This document shows, one piece after another, positions 7,229 through 17,345 of a stretch of 64,000 nt of DNA. Each line of letters starts with the position of its first letter. The stretch's first letter is position 1. The stretch spans positions 310,001-374,000 of the forward strand of contig JAUIIA010000001.1 of the NCBI GenBank assembly GCA_030432025.1, read 5' to 3'. Under the pieces are notes generated by a model. It ran no database searches and was not told the DNA's origin. It saw only the letters and a list, made by a program, of their open reading frames with translations. The position numbers were made by a program, and so were the translations under genes. This DNA is from Alphaproteobacteria bacterium (lineage in GTDB: Bacteria; Pseudomonadota; Alphaproteobacteria; Micavibrionales; Micavibrionaceae).

Positions 7229-9954
7229 ATATTACGTAGAACGTAGTGCAGGATGCCGTCATTGACGAAGTACTCGACCTCATCCAACGTATCCAGACGA
7301 CAGAGCAGAGTCACTTCTTCGGTCTTACCATCAGGGTAATGTACGGTCATCGCCACATCCTGTTTAGGCTTCAAGCCACCCTCGATACCTTTAATATCGA
7401 ATGTTTCTTCGCCTTTCAGACCCAGCGTTTCGCGAGATACACCATCCTTGAATTGCAGCGGCAGAACACCCATACCGATAAGGTTGGAGCGGTGAATACG
7501 CTCATAGCTTTCGGCAACAACGGCTTTTACGCCGAGAAGGCGTGTACCTTTCGCGGCCCAGTCACGAGATGATCCCGTACCGTATTCCTTACCCGCAATC
7601 ACAACCAGCGGCGTGTTTTCATCGCGGTATTTCATCGCGGCTTCGTAGATACTCATCTCCTCGCCTGATGGAATATGTTTGGTGTAGCCGCCTTCGGTGC
7701 CCGGCACCATTTCGTTGCGGATACGGATATTGGCAAACGTTCCACGCGTCATGACACGGTCATTACCACGACGGGAGCCATAGGAGTTAAAGTCAGCGGG
7801 GCGGACCTGATGCTCGACCAGATATTTACCGGCCGGATGTTCCGCACGGAATGCACCCGCAGGCGAAATATGGTCAGTTGTCACAGAGTCACCGAGAATT
7901 GCGAGCGGACGTGCGCCGCTGACATTCTCAAGGTCGTCAGGCTTCATGCCCATACCTTCGAAGAATGGAGGGTTTTGAATATATGTCGAGCTGTCCTGCC
8001 AGTCATAGGTTTCGCCGGAAGCGGCACCGCCGATGGCTTGCCATTCCTTCGTGCCTTTAAACACATCGGCGTAGCGGGATTTAAACATCTCGGATGTTAG
8101 GGATTCACGGATCAGCTCCTGAATTTCGGCATTGGTCGGCCAGATATCCTTCATGTAGACATCATTGCCATCTTTATCCTGTCCCAAGGGCTCTTCGAAC
8201 AGGTTCATTTTCATTGAACCAGCCAGCGCATAAGCAACCACGAGCGGTGGTGAAGCCAGATAGTTGGATTTGATATCCTGAGAGATACGGCCTTCGAAGT
8301 TACGGTTACCGGACAGAACCGATGTCACGTTCAAATCACCGTCGTTAACCGCCTTGGAAATTGCAGGCGGCAACGGACCGGAGTTACCGATACATGTCGT
8401 ACACCCATAACCAACCGTGTTAAAGCCCATCGCATTAAGGTCTTCGGTCAATCCCGCTTTGTCGAGATATTCGGTCACAACCTGAGAGCCCGGTGCCAGT
8501 GAAGTCTTCACCCACGGCTTAACTTTCAAGCCCTTTTCACGGGCTTTACGTGCAACCAGGCCTGCGCCGATCATCACGGCGGGGTTGGATGTGTTCGTAC
8601 AGGATGTAATCGCAGCGATGACGACATGGCCTTGCTCGATGGCATAGCTCTCACCTTCAACAGGCATGCTTTTATCCATGCCGCTTTTGGATTCATCGCC
8701 ATTCATCTGACCGCCTTCGGCCAGCATTGCGCCTTCCTTGCCGACAGGGTCTTCGCCCAGTGTGCTGGCCAAGTGTGTTTTGAATGCACCTGCAGCTTCG
8801 GAAAGCAGAATCTTGTCTTGCGGACGTTTCGGTCCGGCAATCGATGGTTCAACATCAGCCAGATCCAATTCCAGAGTATCTGTGAATTCAGGGTCAGGTG
8901 TGTCAGCGTCACGCCACATGCCCTGCTCTTTCGCATATGCTTCAACGATTTTCACGCGATGTTCATCGCGGCCAGTAAAGCGCAAGTAGTTCAGAGTCTC
9001 TTCATCAATCGGGAAGAAGCCACAAGTGGAACCGAATTCAGGTGCCATGTTACCAAGCGTTGCTTGGTCAGGGAGCGTCAGGTGGTCCAGACCCGGACCG
9101 TAGAATTCAACAAATTTACCAACCACGCCTTTTTCACGCAGCATGTTGGTAACAGTCAGCACGAGGTCAGTTGCGGTCGTGCCTTCTTTCATCTTGCCTG
9201 TAATCTTGAAACCAATCACTTCAGGGATCAGCATGGAGATAGGCTGGCCGAGCATTGCGGCTTCGGCTTCGATACCGCCAACACCCCAACCCAGAACGGA
9301 CAGGCCGTTGACCATGGTTGTGTGAGAGTCCGTACCGACGAGTGTGTCAGGATAGAGGACACCGTCATTTTCCCAGATCGTCTGGGCGAGATATTCCAAG
9401 TTCACCTGGTGACAGATACCTGTGCCCGGTGGAACAACGCGGAAGTTTTTAAACGCGCCCTGCCCCCATTTCAGGAATTCATAACGTTCGCCGTTTCTTT
9501 CAAATTCTTTTTCAACATTGGCCTGAAAAGCCGTCGGGGTTCCGAATTCATCCACCATCACGGAGTGGTCGATTACCAAATCAACAGGCACAACGGGGTT
9601 AATCTTTTGCGGGTCACCACCCAGCGACTTCATCGCTTCGCGCATTGCCGCCAAATCGACGACAGCGGGTACGCCTGTAAAGTCCTGCATCAAAACACGG
9701 GCGGGGCGATATGCAATTTCATGGTCGGAGCGTTTATTTTTCAGCCAGTCGGCCAGTGCCTGCACATCTTCTGTTGTTACAGAACGGCCATCTTCAAAAC
9801 GGAGCAGATTTTCCAGCAAAACCTTCAATGTATAGGGCAATCTGGAAACATCTCCTATCTTCTCGGATGCCGCGCTCAGACTGTAATAGCTGTAATCTTT
9901 ACCGTCGACTGTGAGTGTTTTCTTTGTACCGAGAGAATCCTGGCCTAATTTCAT
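7219..9954 (-). CDS. acnA: Aconitate hydratase A
   Basis: 911-residue cytoplasmic aconitase of the AcnA/IRP type, interconverting citrate and isocitrate in the TCA cycle. The three [4Fe-4S] ligands are visible as Cys452 in the TSCTNTSNP motif and Cys518/Cys521 in [12 protein letters not shown]. The [17 protein letters not shown] segment and the C-terminal swivel-domain motif [13 protein letters not shown] are also present. Length is as expected for AcnA. A strong AAAGGGG ribosome-binding site precedes the ATG. An insertion around residues 405-435 (rich in Met, Gly, Glu and Asp) sits between the two cluster-binding halves. The gene stands alone and is divergent from metB. Confidence 0.97.
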   Translation of the reverse strand: MKLGQDSLGTKKTLTVDGKDYSYYSLSAASEKIGDVSRLPYTLKVLLENLLRFEDGRSVTTEDVQALADWLKNKRSDHEIAYRPARVLMQDFTGVPAVVDLAAMREAMKSLGGDPQKINPVVPVDLVIDHSVMVDEFGTPTAFQANVEKEFERNGERYEFLKWGQGAFKNFRVVPPGTGICHQVNLEYLAQTIWENDGVLYPDTLVGTDSHTTMVNGLSVLGWGVGGIEAEAAMLGQPISMLIPEVIGFKITGKMKEGTTATDLVLTVTNMLREKGVVGKFVEFYGPGLDHLTLPDQATLGNMAPEFGSTCGFFPIDEETLNYLRFTGRDEHRVKIVEAYAKEQGMWRDADTPDPEFTDTLELDLADVEPSIAGPKRPQDKILLSEAAGAFKTHLASTLGEDPVGKEGAMLAEGGQMNGDESKSGMDKSMPVEGESYAIEQGHVVIAAITSCTNTSNPAVMIGAGLVARKAREKGLKVKPWVKTSLAPGSQVVTEYLDKAGLTEDLNAMGFNTVGYGCTTCIGNSGPLPPAISKAVNDGDLNVTSVLSGNRNFEGRISQDIKSNYLASPPLVVAYALAGSMKMNLFEEPLGQDKDGNDVYMKDIWPTNAEIQELIRESLTSEMFKSRYADVFKGTKEWQAIGGAASGETYDWQDSSTYIQNPPFFEGMGMKPDDLENVSGARPLAILGDSVTTDHISPAGAFRAEHPAGKYLVEHQVRPADFNSYGSRRGNDRVMTRGTFANIRIRNEMVPGTEGGYTKHIPSGEEMSIYEAAMKYRDENTPLVVIAGKEYGTGSSRDWAAKGTRLLGVKAVVAESYERIHRSNLIGMGVLPLQFKDGVSRETLGLKGEETFDIKGIEGGLKPKQDVAMTVHYPDGKTEEVTLLCRLDTLDEVEYFVNDGILHYVLRNMAA

Positions 9955-10268
9955 CGTTTTTTACCCCTTTTTGGCTTGAAAAAGTGACATGCAGTGCAGC
10001 ATACCATGCTTATCTTACCCTATAAAATGGTAAAAATTGTTTAAATTTCAAGGATTTATGAAAATTCCCGAAAATGACCCAATTACGGCATGATTTTGCC
10101 ACATTTGCGCGAGATACTAAGAATATAGACATTCAGGTCGGATAAGAATTCAAGACCTCTACCGTCTTATTTGCTCACTACCGTAATTCAAGCCGCTGCG
10201 CCTTACCACCGCAGCGGTTTTCGGTTTTTTGCTTGTATAGATTATACCACTTTGCCATAAAGGCTGTC
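9955..10268. promoter_or_regulatory. acnA-metB divergent intergenic region
   Basis: 314 bases with no convincing gene. The acnA side holds two small dyads: AGCAT-ACC-ATGCT near 9999-10011, and TTACC/GGTAA (10014-10018 and 10029-10033) flanking an AT-rich -10-like stretch. The metB side holds a candidate promoter (TTGCCA near 10095 and TAAGAAT about 17 bases on), a short hairpin AGGTC/GACCT near 10135-10160, and a strong terminator at 10193-10230. Which dyads are operators cannot be decided by eye. Confidence 0.5.
10193..10230 (+). terminator. Terminator in the metB leader
   Basis: Perfect eight-base GC stem CCGCTGCG/CGCAGCGG followed by TTTTCGGTTTTTT, a textbook intrinsic terminator on the plus strand. 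No open reading frame precedes it on that strand, and metB begins 39 bases later. It therefore terminates either a short leader (attenuation of metB) or an independent small RNA of about 90 nucleotides. Confidence 0.8.
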
Positions 10269-11411
10269 ATGGCAAAGAGACGCAGAACATCATTGGTCAG
10301 AGCTGGCGTAGGTACGGATCCCGCATACGGATCGGTCATGCCGCCCATCTATTTATCTTCTACATTTCAGATCGACGGGCTGGATAAGCGCGGAAACTAT
10401 GAATACTCCCGTACGCGCAACCCGACACGTGACGAGCTTTCAGGTGCCCTAGCGGAGCTGGAGGGAGGAATCGGTTGTGCCGTGACATCTTCGGGTATGG
10501 GTGCGCTGACCTTAATCCTGCACCTTTTGGGCCCCGATGACCTCGTGTTCGCACCATATGATTGTTACGGGCGTTCGTACTGGCTGTTCCGTGCATTGGC
10601 GGAAAAGAAACATTTCAAACTGAAATTCATTGATACATACGATAATGACGCTTTGGACGAAGCCTTCAAGGAAAAGCCGAAGATGGTGTTCGTGGAAACG
10701 CCAAGCAACCCCGTTATGCGTATTGCCGACATTGCCGACATTGCCAAGCGCACCCATGACGCGGGCGGCTTGCTGGTTTGTGACAACACGTTCCTGTCAC
10801 CCATGTTGCAACGCTGTCTCGATCTGGGTGCGGATATCGCCTATCACTCGACCACAAAATTCCTTAACGGTCATAGTGATGTTGTCGGCGGGGCTGTCAT
10901 TGTAAAAGACGATGAAGAGCTGATGCAGGAATTGCATTTGTGGAATAACTCGCTCGGCACTATTGGGTCGCCGTTTGATTCCTACATGACCTTGCGGGGC
11001 TTACGAACATTGGAAGTGCGCGTTACGCGTGCGCAAGGCAACACAGAAATCATCGCCGACTTCCTCGACAAGCACTATAAAGTTGAAACCGTGTTTTACC
11101 CCGGTCTAGAAAGCCACCCCGGTCACGAGATCGCCAAAGAACAGCAGGACGGGTTCGGCGCGATGCTGAGTTTTGAGCTGAAAGGTGATTTGGATGCATT
11201 CCTTAAAAAGCTGGGTGTATTCTCACTCGCACAATCTTTGGGCGGTACCGAAAGCCTGATCAATCACCCGGCCAGCATGACTCATGTCTCTATGGGTGCG
11301 GAAGCCCGTGCAAAAGCAGGTGTAACAGACAACTTGCTGCGCCTGTCTATCGGTATTGAACATATCGATGATTTGATTGATGACCTTGAAGGGGCACTGA
11401 ACGCCGCTTAA
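10269..11411 (+). CDS. metB: Cystathionine gamma-synthase
   Basis: 380-residue PLP enzyme of the Cys/Met metabolism family, joining an activated homoserine with cysteine to make cystathionine in methionine synthesis. The frame extends upstream to 10233 but I start at ATG 10269, which has an AAAGG site and matches family N-termini. Seen are YSRTRNPTRDELSGALA (PLP phosphate/substrate region), SSGMGALT, the DNTFLSP segment and the Schiff-base lysine in HSTTKFLNGHSDVVGG. The C-terminal half (GTIGSPFDSYMTLRGLRTL, ESLINHPASMTH, LLRLSIGIEHIDDLIDDLE) tracks E. coli MetB more closely than MetC. A cystathionine beta-lyase role cannot be fully excluded. A leader terminator lies upstream. Confidence 0.88.
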   Translation: MAKRRRTSLVRAGVGTDPAYGSVMPPIYLSSTFQIDGLDKRGNYEYSRTRNPTRDELSGALAELEGGIGCAVTSSGMGALTLILHLLGPDDLVFAPYDCYGRSYWLFRALAEKKHFKLKFIDTYDNDALDEAFKEKPKMVFVETPSNPVMRIADIADIAKRTHDAGGLLVCDNTFLSPMLQRCLDLGADIAYHSTTKFLNGHSDVVGGAVIVKDDEELMQELHLWNNSLGTIGSPFDSYMTLRGLRTLEVRVTRAQGNTEIIADFLDKHYKVETVFYPGLESHPGHEIAKEQQDGFGAMLSFELKGDLDAFLKKLGVFSLAQSLGGTESLINHPASMTHVSMGAEARAKAGVTDNLLRLSIGIEHIDDLIDDLEGALNAA

Positions 11412-12122
11412 TTACTGATTGCCGATATTGGCAGAAACGGGTGAGCGGTATTTCGGGCATTTCGCCGATACGGCCTCATATTCTTCCAGGCTATCGACCG
11501 CTTGTTGAGCTTCCTGACGTTCAATTTCAAACTTTCTGAATTCGAACTCCACAAGCTGCTCCACGGTCTTTTTCATCCGCTCGTTGATTTTTTCGACATG
11601 CTCGGCCTTCATCGGTCCTGCCTTAAAACCCCGCTCAGCCAGTCCGTCAAAAACCTTTTTTCCGACGGTTTTGGCAAACTTATTCGTAACTTTGCGGTCA
11701 ACATGCACATGCTTCATTTCATGCTCAAGGACCGCCTTATACATGCATTTATCCTGAGCGACTTCGTTGGCTATGACGATTTCCGGCTTGATATCGATGG
11801 TAATCTCGACTTCCTTGTACCAAACACAAAAAGCGCTTTCATACTGCGGCATTTGCGCATAATCAAGCAGCACTCTGGCTTGAAACTTCAGATCACCCTT
11901 CATGAAGCCATTTGTGTGAGTGACCTTACCGTACCCATAGGGGTTAATTGTATCAACGGCCTGCTTTTGCATATCTGCATGGCTGAGGTTTGTGTCAATT
12001 ACGAGCTTGGATGTACGCGGAACAACCGATATCTGCGTGGGTGCGGGCATATCGCACTCCAAAGGCGTACTTGCGGCCAAAATGGCCAACGTACCGGTTG
12101 TTAATGGATCTAAAGGAAGCAT
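11412..12122 (-). CDS. Putative HExxH metallopeptidase-like exported protein
   Basis: 236-residue protein with a hydrophobic N-terminus (about residues 8-22, ending near a Cys in PLECDMP) that could be a signal or lipoprotein-like leader, though the match is weak. The striking motif is LEHEMKHVHVDRKV: His134-Glu135-x-x-His138 with Asp142, an HExxHxxxD pattern as in zinc metallopeptidases of the DUF922 or aspzincin type. The C-terminus is a long charged helix rich in Glu, Lys and Gln. It abuts metB tail to tail with no spacer. Proteolytic activity is inferred from one motif only. Confidence 0.55.
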   Translation of the reverse strand: MLPLDPLTTGTLAILAASTPLECDMPAPTQISVVPRTSKLVIDTNLSHADMQKQAVDTINPYGYGKVTHTNGFMKGDLKFQARVLLDYAQMPQYESAFCVWYKEVEITIDIKPEIVIANEVAQDKCMYKAVLEHEMKHVHVDRKVTNKFAKTVGKKVFDGLAERGFKAGPMKAEHVEKINERMKKTVEQLVEFEFRKFEIERQEAQQAVDSLEEYEAVSAKCPKYRSPVSANIGNQ

Positions 12123-12230
12123 TATAGTCTCGCAGTCCCCGCTTACTGCTCTTGTGAAACGTCTTTCAATAGTATATCAGGTTCATGAACAAACGGTGAA
12201 GAAACCGCCCCAGAACAAGAGAAAAAGCCA

Positions 12231-12515
12231 ATGGGACCTTTGATTTTCTTAATAAATTTAGCTTTTGATGTCTATATGGTCATCATCATCCTGCAGGTGG
12301 CCATTAGCTGGCTGATCACATTCGATGTGATCAATACGGCCAATGAACAGGCACAAAACCTGATTAAGCTCTTGAAAAAGGCAACCGACCCTGTTTATAA
12401 GCCTTTGCGAAAGTACATTCCGCCGATTGGCGGCATAGATATCACACCGATTATCGTACTGTTAGGACTATCAATCGTCCGCTATTACGTGATCGGGTTT
12501 TTAATCAGCTTGTAG
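12231..12515 (+). CDS. YggT family membrane protein
   Basis: 94-residue integral membrane protein of the YggT family. It has two transmembrane segments (about 3-27 and 70-92) separated by a basic loop containing the family hallmark DPVYKPLRKYIPPIGGIDITPII. YggT proteins have been linked to osmotic tolerance and to cell division or membrane organisation in various bacteria; the molecular role is unsettled. It precedes folD by 12 bases, so the two are very likely cotranscribed. Confidence 0.9.
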   Translation: MGPLIFLINLAFDVYMVIIILQVAISWLITFDVINTANEQAQNLIKLLKKATDPVYKPLRKYIPPIGGIDITPIIVLLGLSIVRYYVIGFLISL

Positions 12516-12527
12516 GACTATTGAAAG

Positions 12528-13367
12528 ATGAGCGCAGACATCATAGACGGTAAGGCTTTTGCCGCCGCATTACGCGAAGATTTGGCCAAAGAAGTAGCGG
12601 ATTTAGGGCTTACCCCTGGTCTGGCTGTTATTCTGGTCGGTGAAGACCCCGCCAGTCAGGTTTATGTGCGAAACAAGATCAAGGCGTGTGAAAAATGCGG
12701 CATGACAAGTTTTGAGCATGTATTGCCCGCGGACGCTTCTCAGGAACAAGTTCAGGACATTATCAACCAGCTCAATGCGGATAAGGATGTGCACGGCATT
12801 TTGTTGCAGCTTCCTGTCCCCGATCATCTCGACTCCGATACGCTGATCCAGTCGATTAGCCCCGCCAAGGATGTTGACGGCTTAAGCTTCGTTAATCAGG
12901 GCAAGCTGGTTGCGGGTGACAAAAGTGGTCTGGTCCCTTGCACACCGCAAGGGTCATTGATGCTGATCAAGGATGTCGAGGAAAACCTGTCAGGTAAGCA
13001 CGCCGTTGTTATCGGTCGTTCTTTGCTATTCGGCAAACCGATGGCGCAATTATTGCTGGGTGAAAACTGCACGGTTACAACCGCGCATTCCCGCACGCAA
13101 AATCTGGAAGAGATTTGCAAGCAGGCGGATATCCTTGTCGCCGCTGTCGGCCGCGCAAAGATGGTCAAAGGCGAATGGATCAAGGATGGCGCGATCGTAA
13201 TTGATGTCGGTATCAACCGTCAGGATGACGGCAAGCTTTGTGGTGATGTTGACTTTGATGGCGCACAAGCAAAGGCAGCCGCGATCACGCCCGTGCCGGG
13301 TGGTGTAGGTCCCATGACCATTGCATGTCTATTGAAAAATACGATTGAGGCGGCGAAAGCGGCCTAG
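12528..13367 (+). CDS. folD: Methylenetetrahydrofolate dehydrogenase/cyclohydrolase
   Basis: 279-residue bifunctional cytoplasmic enzyme converting 5,10-methylene-THF to 10-formyl-THF using NADP+. The catalytic Tyr46 and Lys50 appear in the [14 protein letters not shown] motif. The [14 protein letters not shown] signature, PCTPQG segment, Rossmann [11 protein letters not shown] and C-terminal [12 protein letters not shown] motif are all intact. Length is normal. It is in operon with the YggT gene upstream and overlaps the convergent neighbour by four bases at its stop. Confidence 0.96.
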   Translation: MSADIIDGKAFAAALREDLAKEVADLGLTPGLAVILVGEDPASQVYVRNKIKACEKCGMTSFEHVLPADASQEQVQDIINQLNADKDVHGILLQLPVPDHLDSDTLIQSISPAKDVDGLSFVNQGKLVAGDKSGLVPCTPQGSLMLIKDVEENLSGKHAVVIGRSLLFGKPMAQLLLGENCTVTTAHSRTQNLEEICKQADILVAAVGRAKMVKGEWIKDGAIVIDVGINRQDDGKLCGDVDFDGAQAKAAAITPVPGGVGPMTIACLLKNTIEAAKAA

Positions 13368-14059
13368 TACACCATCAAACGGAATGGTGTGTATCCGTGC
13401 ATACGGTCCAACGCACGCACGCGTGTTTCATGCAGGATTTTGTATTTATTGAACTCTTCACTGCTGCGGAATCTGAATTCCCCGTCTTGATACTGGTATC
13501 TGTTGGTGCCGATTTCCGCCAGATAGGACAAGGCATCGCGGTTGTATCTGATCCAACCATTTAAATGCTGGAAAAACGACTGCGCCTCCAGCTTCTTTGT
13601 GTTGTAAAGGCTGCGCACCGTTGAAGATGCGTTTTGCTCCTCAATCAGCACGTTTATTTCATTCACTTCCTTGAGGTGATTGGCTTGCCACGCCGCAGCA
13701 ATTTTTTGTGCGAATTTGATGTTTTGCAGCTGCCCTTTGATGTTTTGCGTCGAATCCAATACGGCTTCATTGCCGACTTTGGCCATAAAACGGCGGATTT
13801 CGTAGCCGTAATGGTCATATTCGGGGGGCATATCAACCAGCATGCCGTGAGTCAGCCTTTCAACCCTCTCACGCAGGGTGCGCGGCGGGTCCAGCTTATA
13901 AAAGGTGACTTTTTTGTAGGTAGGCTCGGGGATTTGCTCGATTTTGATCTGCGGCTTTTTAGGATTCATGTCCTTTGCATGAGCGTGACCAGCAAAGATC
14001 ACACTGAAAACAATGCAAAATACCGCAAAACCCCTGAAGTAAGACACATGCACGCCCAT
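13364..14059 (-). CDS. Exported hypothetical protein
   Basis: 231-residue protein with a clear signal peptide (hydrophobic core [14 protein letters not shown], cleavage near AHA-K at about residue 28). The mature part begins with a Pro/Lys-rich linker and then becomes mainly helical and charged, with a long coiled-coil-like region (about 100-180, rich in Gln, Asn and Glu). It ends in an Arg/Tyr-rich tail. I recognise no family. It would be periplasmic and may be restricted to related alphaproteobacteria. It overlaps folD tail to tail by four bases. Confidence 0.55.
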   Translation of the reverse strand: MGVHVSYFRGFAVFCIVFSVIFAGHAHAKDMNPKKPQIKIEQIPEPTYKKVTFYKLDPPRTLRERVERLTHGMLVDMPPEYDHYGYEIRRFMAKVGNEAVLDSTQNIKGQLQNIKFAQKIAAAWQANHLKEVNEINVLIEEQNASSTVRSLYNTKKLEAQSFFQHLNGWIRYNRDALSYLAEIGTNRYQYQDGEFRFRSSEEFNKYKILHETRVRALDRMHGYTPFRLMVY

Positions 14060-14123
14060 ATCCCCCTATTATACCGTTTTTAAATGCGCAAGTCATTCTT
14101 AACTCACACCATTTAGGTATAGA

Positions 14124-15566
14124 TTATTCCCCTTGGGCGACTGTATATCCGGGTTGACCATCAAAATCGTGCAGCATCACGGACTTAGTAAAGTTGAGGT
14201 CCGCTTCATTCATGCGCTGCATCAAAGCAATAACCTGTGAGGTTTTTACCTCTTCGCCATCATCCGCAATAAAGCGCAGACGCCAGTTATCGGCGCAGAA
14301 TGTTTCGGGTTGGCCATTGGGCCAAACCTTTGTACCGCGATTGGAAATGATGTGCAGTTTCAAATTGTCATTCACGCATGTGTTGACCTTGTCGGCCAAC
14401 TCATCGGCCGTTCCGTACCAGTTTAAGCCTAGATCGACCCCCACGCGTTTTTTCGTGACATCAACAGGGTCCTTAAGCGGTGGCAATTTAATGCCGCCTG
14501 CAATATTTGGATATTCCTTTGCGACGAGTTTTTCCGGCTTGGCGCCCAGACGTTCGATCACGGCTTTGGTGAAGCCGTCCGTACCGACTTTTTCCTTCGA
14601 TACACCATCACGGTAAATCTCGCCCGTGTGGATGCCGTCTTCGATTGTCTTCAGCCATGCATTGTGAATTTTGGATGCGGCATCACCCTGCCCGATATGG
14701 GTCAGCATCATGATCGAACCGAGGATAAGACCTGACGGGTTGGCAATGCCCTGCCCCGCGATATCAGGAGCGGAACCGTGAACGGCTTCGAACATACCGA
14801 AATCGGCGCCGATGTTGGATGAGCCACCCAAACCAACGGAGCCTGTAACTTCGGCAGCCACATCGGAGATGATGTCACCATACAGGTTCGTGGTCACGAT
14901 CACGTCAAACATGTCGGGACGGTTGGCGACCTTGGCGGTACCGATGTCGATAATCATGTGCTCGTTTTCAATATCAGGATATTCGGCAGCAATCTCATCA
15001 AAGACCCGATGGAACAGACCATCAGAGATTTTCATGATGTTGTCTTTTGACATACAGGTGACTTTTTTGCGGTTATTCGCGCGGGCATATTCAAACGCGT
15101 AGCGCATGATACGTTCCGTTCCCGGGCGGGTGATCACTTTCAGAGACGCCATAACATCGCGGGACTGACGATATTCGATCCCACCGTACAGGTCTTCTTC
15201 GTTCTCACGGATGATGACGATGTCCATATTCGGGTGATTGGTTTTGACGAACGGGTCGTAAGACACGCACGGGCGAACATTAGCAAACAGGCCGAGGGAT
15301 TTACGCACGGTAACGTTCAGTGACTTAAAGCCGCCACCTTGGGGCGTTGTGATCGGGGCTTTCAGAAAGACACGTGTGCGGCGAAGTGAGTCCCATGCGC
15401 TTGGTTCAATACCGTTGGGCACGCCACGTTCATAGACCGCCTTACCGATTTCAATTTCCTCAATATCCAGCGCAGCGCCCGATGCATCAAGAATTTCCAG
15501 CGTTGCATCCATGATGGCCGGCCCGATGCCGTCGCCTTTAGCAATTGTGATGGGTGTCTTAGTCAT
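14124..15566 (-). CDS. icd: Isocitrate dehydrogenase (Rickettsia/Thermus type, with C-terminal extension)
   Basis: 480-residue TCA-cycle enzyme converting isocitrate to 2-oxoglutarate. It shows the decarboxylating dehydrogenase fold: KGDGIGPAIMDA at the N-terminus, the substrate loop SLNVTVRKSLGLFANVRPC, the catalytic region RENEEDLYGGIEYR, the metal-binding DVIVTTNLYGDIISDVAAE and the cofactor segment FEAVHGSAPDIAGQGIANPSG. A domain of about 140 residues follows, characteristic of the roughly 480-500-residue Rickettsia and Thermus enzymes and absent from E. coli Icd. NADP+ use is likely by family but not proven. An AAGG ribosome-binding site precedes the ATG. Confidence 0.93.
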   Translation of the reverse strand: MTKTPITIAKGDGIGPAIMDATLEILDASGAALDIEEIEIGKAVYERGVPNGIEPSAWDSLRRTRVFLKAPITTPQGGGFKSLNVTVRKSLGLFANVRPCVSYDPFVKTNHPNMDIVIIRENEEDLYGGIEYRQSRDVMASLKVITRPGTERIMRYAFEYARANNRKKVTCMSKDNIMKISDGLFHRVFDEIAAEYPDIENEHMIIDIGTAKVANRPDMFDVIVTTNLYGDIISDVAAEVTGSVGLGGSSNIGADFGMFEAVHGSAPDIAGQGIANPSGLILGSIMMLTHIGQGDAASKIHNAWLKTIEDGIHTGEIYRDGVSKEKVGTDGFTKAVIERLGAKPEKLVAKEYPNIAGGIKLPPLKDPVDVTKKRVGVDLGLNWYGTADELADKVNTCVNDNLKLHIISNRGTKVWPNGQPETFCADNWRLRFIADDGEEVKTSQVIALMQRMNEADLNFTKSVMLHDFDGQPGYTVAQGE

Positions 15567-15597
15567 AGCTAGCCTTACCTGTGTTTTTTACGAAATG

Positions 15598-15626
15598 AAT
15601 ATTCCGTGAAGAATTTATCTACTCAA
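15598..15626 (-). promoter_or_regulatory. Candidate icd promoter
   Basis: On the minus strand TTGAGT (15626-15621) and AATATT (15603-15598) are separated by 17 bases, about 30 bases upstream of the icd ATG. This is a plausible sigma-70 promoter located between the mrp operon end and icd. Confidence 0.4.
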
Positions 15627-15632
15627 TTGATA

Positions 15633-17345
15633 TCACATAAAGAAGTTTAAAATAAGATAAATGCTGAGCAGAATAGCAACCCAAAGGACCATACTGCCGA
15701 TCGGCCATGTGCGGGTAAGCGCACTTTCGGGGCCGTGATTGCGGACAAGCGTGCGGATTATGCTGAATTCAAAAGCAGTGCACGCAAGTTTGATAACACC
15801 ACAGTATGCGGGCTTGAGTAGCGCGATACCGCAGCGGATAGAGCACGGCATGAATTTGCGGTAAATCCATTCCACATCCAGATTGGTCGAACGGAGTTCA
15901 GGCGGATAAAACCCGCGAAGGTTGAGCCAAACGAAAGCCAGAGCCGAGAAGCAGAGAAGTTGCATCTGGGTCAGCACATGCGTCGTATCATAGGCCGTGT
16001 AGTCCGTCTCGTAAGGAAGCAAGCCATAGAGAATGTAAGGATAGCACCCAACCCCAATACAGAATGCGGCAGCTATCGCCATAGCAACCAGCATGTTTTT
16101 CGGCGCTTCGGATGTACGCAGACCGGAGTCGTGTGCGTAAAAAGCGAAGTAAGGAATTTTGATACCCGCATGGTGGAACACCCCAGCGGCAGCAAATAAC
16201 AGCGCAAGCCAGATCCAGTCATAACCTTCGTAAATGACGGCCGTCATGATCATCGCCTTACTGACAAAGCCACTGAACAGCGGAAATGCAGAGATTGAGG
16301 CCGCACCGATGATACAGAATATGGTGGTCTTGGGCATGGATTTATACAGCCCGCCCAAATCGGAGCCGTTAATGCGCCCCGTCACGTGCAGCACAGCACC
16401 CATCGACATGAACAGCAGGCCTTTATAAATGACGTGGTTAAAGGCTGTGGCCACCGCACCGTTAATCGCCAGTTCGGTGCCTATACCAATTCCGACGACC
16501 ATGAAGCCAATCTGGTTGATCATGGAATATGCCAGAACACGGCGCAGGTCGTTTTCAATAACAGCGTAGAAAATGGGGAAACATGCCATGATGACGCCGA
16601 CATATATCAGCACCTCTTCACCGGGGAAGCTGCGCGCCAGCAAATACACGGCCGTTTTGGTCGTAAAGATACAGAGGAAAACCGAACCCGTCGGTGTCGC
16701 TTCGGGGTAAGCATCCGTCACCCAGTTATGCACCAATGGGAACGCCGCCTTAATACCAATTGCGCAGAATATCAGCAGGCCGGATACACTTTCCAAACTT
16801 AACTCGGAAAGCGCAAGCGTACCGGTCTCATGAACGGCGAACAAAGCACCAGCCAGAAGTAACAGGCCCGAGATGACCTGAATAATTAAATACCGCATAC
16901 CGGAGGCAATTGCCTTTTCCGTCCCGCGCGCCCAGATCAGAAATGCGGAGCTAACGGCCATAATCTCGAGAAATGCGAAAAGCGTAATGTAGTCACCCGC
17001 AAAAACAGCGCCAAGCGCACTACCCGCGTAGATCAATCCGCTGACATGCTGGTACGTGTCACGGATATGCAGAGAGAAGATGATCGCCATGAAGGCGGCA
17101 ATGTTAAAGAGATACCCAAACAGCAGGCTGAGTTTATCGGTTCTGAACGGTAACAGCTCATAGTCCAGCAACTGCGCCGAAACAGCAACAGCATCGCCCT
17201 GCCCTGTCTGCCACAGAAACAGTCCGCTAATGATCGGGGTCGCGACCATGATCAGGCTGCGCAAATGCCCTTTGGTAAAAAGGGCTAATGCCGCGGCAAT
17301 GAAAAACACCATGTATGAAGGCATAGTCCAAAACAGATCAATCAT
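15633..17345 (-). CDS. Mrp-type antiporter, third NuoL/M/N-like subunit
   Basis: 570-residue polytopic membrane protein with about 14 or more hydrophobic segments, of the proton-conducting Proton_antipo_M family. The conserved lysine region GIKAAFPLVHNWVTDAYPEATPTGS and the second lysine/histidine helix (NHVIYKGLLFMSMGAVLH) are present. These motifs form the half-channels shared by complex I and Mrp antiporters. It is the last gene of the mrp operon and overlaps the preceding small gene by four bases. Its C-terminal extension of about 100 residues carries extra Cys residues and a final transmembrane segment. It is the third such subunit here, whereas standard Mrp complexes have two (MrpA and MrpD). 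Confidence 0.88.
   Translation of the reverse strand: MIDLFWTMPSYMVFFIAAALALFTKGHLRSLIMVATPIISGLFLWQTGQGDAVAVSAQLLDYELLPFRTDKLSLLFGYLFNIAAFMAIIFSLHIRDTYQHVSGLIYAGSALGAVFAGDYITLFAFLEIMAVSSAFLIWARGTEKAIASGMRYLIIQVISGLLLLAGALFAVHETGTLALSELSLESVSGLLIFCAIGIKAAFPLVHNWVTDAYPEATPTGSVFLCIFTTKTAVYLLARSFPGEEVLIYVGVIMACFPIFYAVIENDLRRVLAYSMINQIGFMVVGIGIGTELAINGAVATAFNHVIYKGLLFMSMGAVLHVTGRINGSDLGGLYKSMPKTTIFCIIGAASISAFPLFSGFVSKAMIMTAVIYEGYDWIWLALLFAAAGVFHHAGIKIPYFAFYAHDSGLRTSEAPKNMLVAMAIAAAFCIGVGCYPYILYGLLPYETDYTAYDTTHVLTQMQLLCFSALAFVWLNLRGFYPPELRSTNLDVEWIYRKFMPCSIRCGIALLKPAYCGVIKLACTAFEFSIIRTLVRNHGPESALTRTWPIGSMVLWVAILLSIYLILNFFM

Noticed and set aside
8626-9948. Long plus-strand open frame (440 codons) antisense to acnA
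   Set aside because: It is a shadow of the aconitase coding frame: composition is rich in Phe, His and Cys with no motif, and it lacks a ribosome-binding site. AcnA is unambiguous on the other strand.
10058-10093. Possible 11-codon leader peptide upstream of metB
   Set aside because: AAGGA is only a few bases from the ATG, the peptide contains no Met or Cys codons beyond the start that would suit attenuation, and it lies before the likely transcription start.
10130-10230. SAM-II or other known SAM riboswitch before metB
   Set aside because: I could not match the conserved bases of known SAM-sensing classes; only a hairpin and a terminator are seen.
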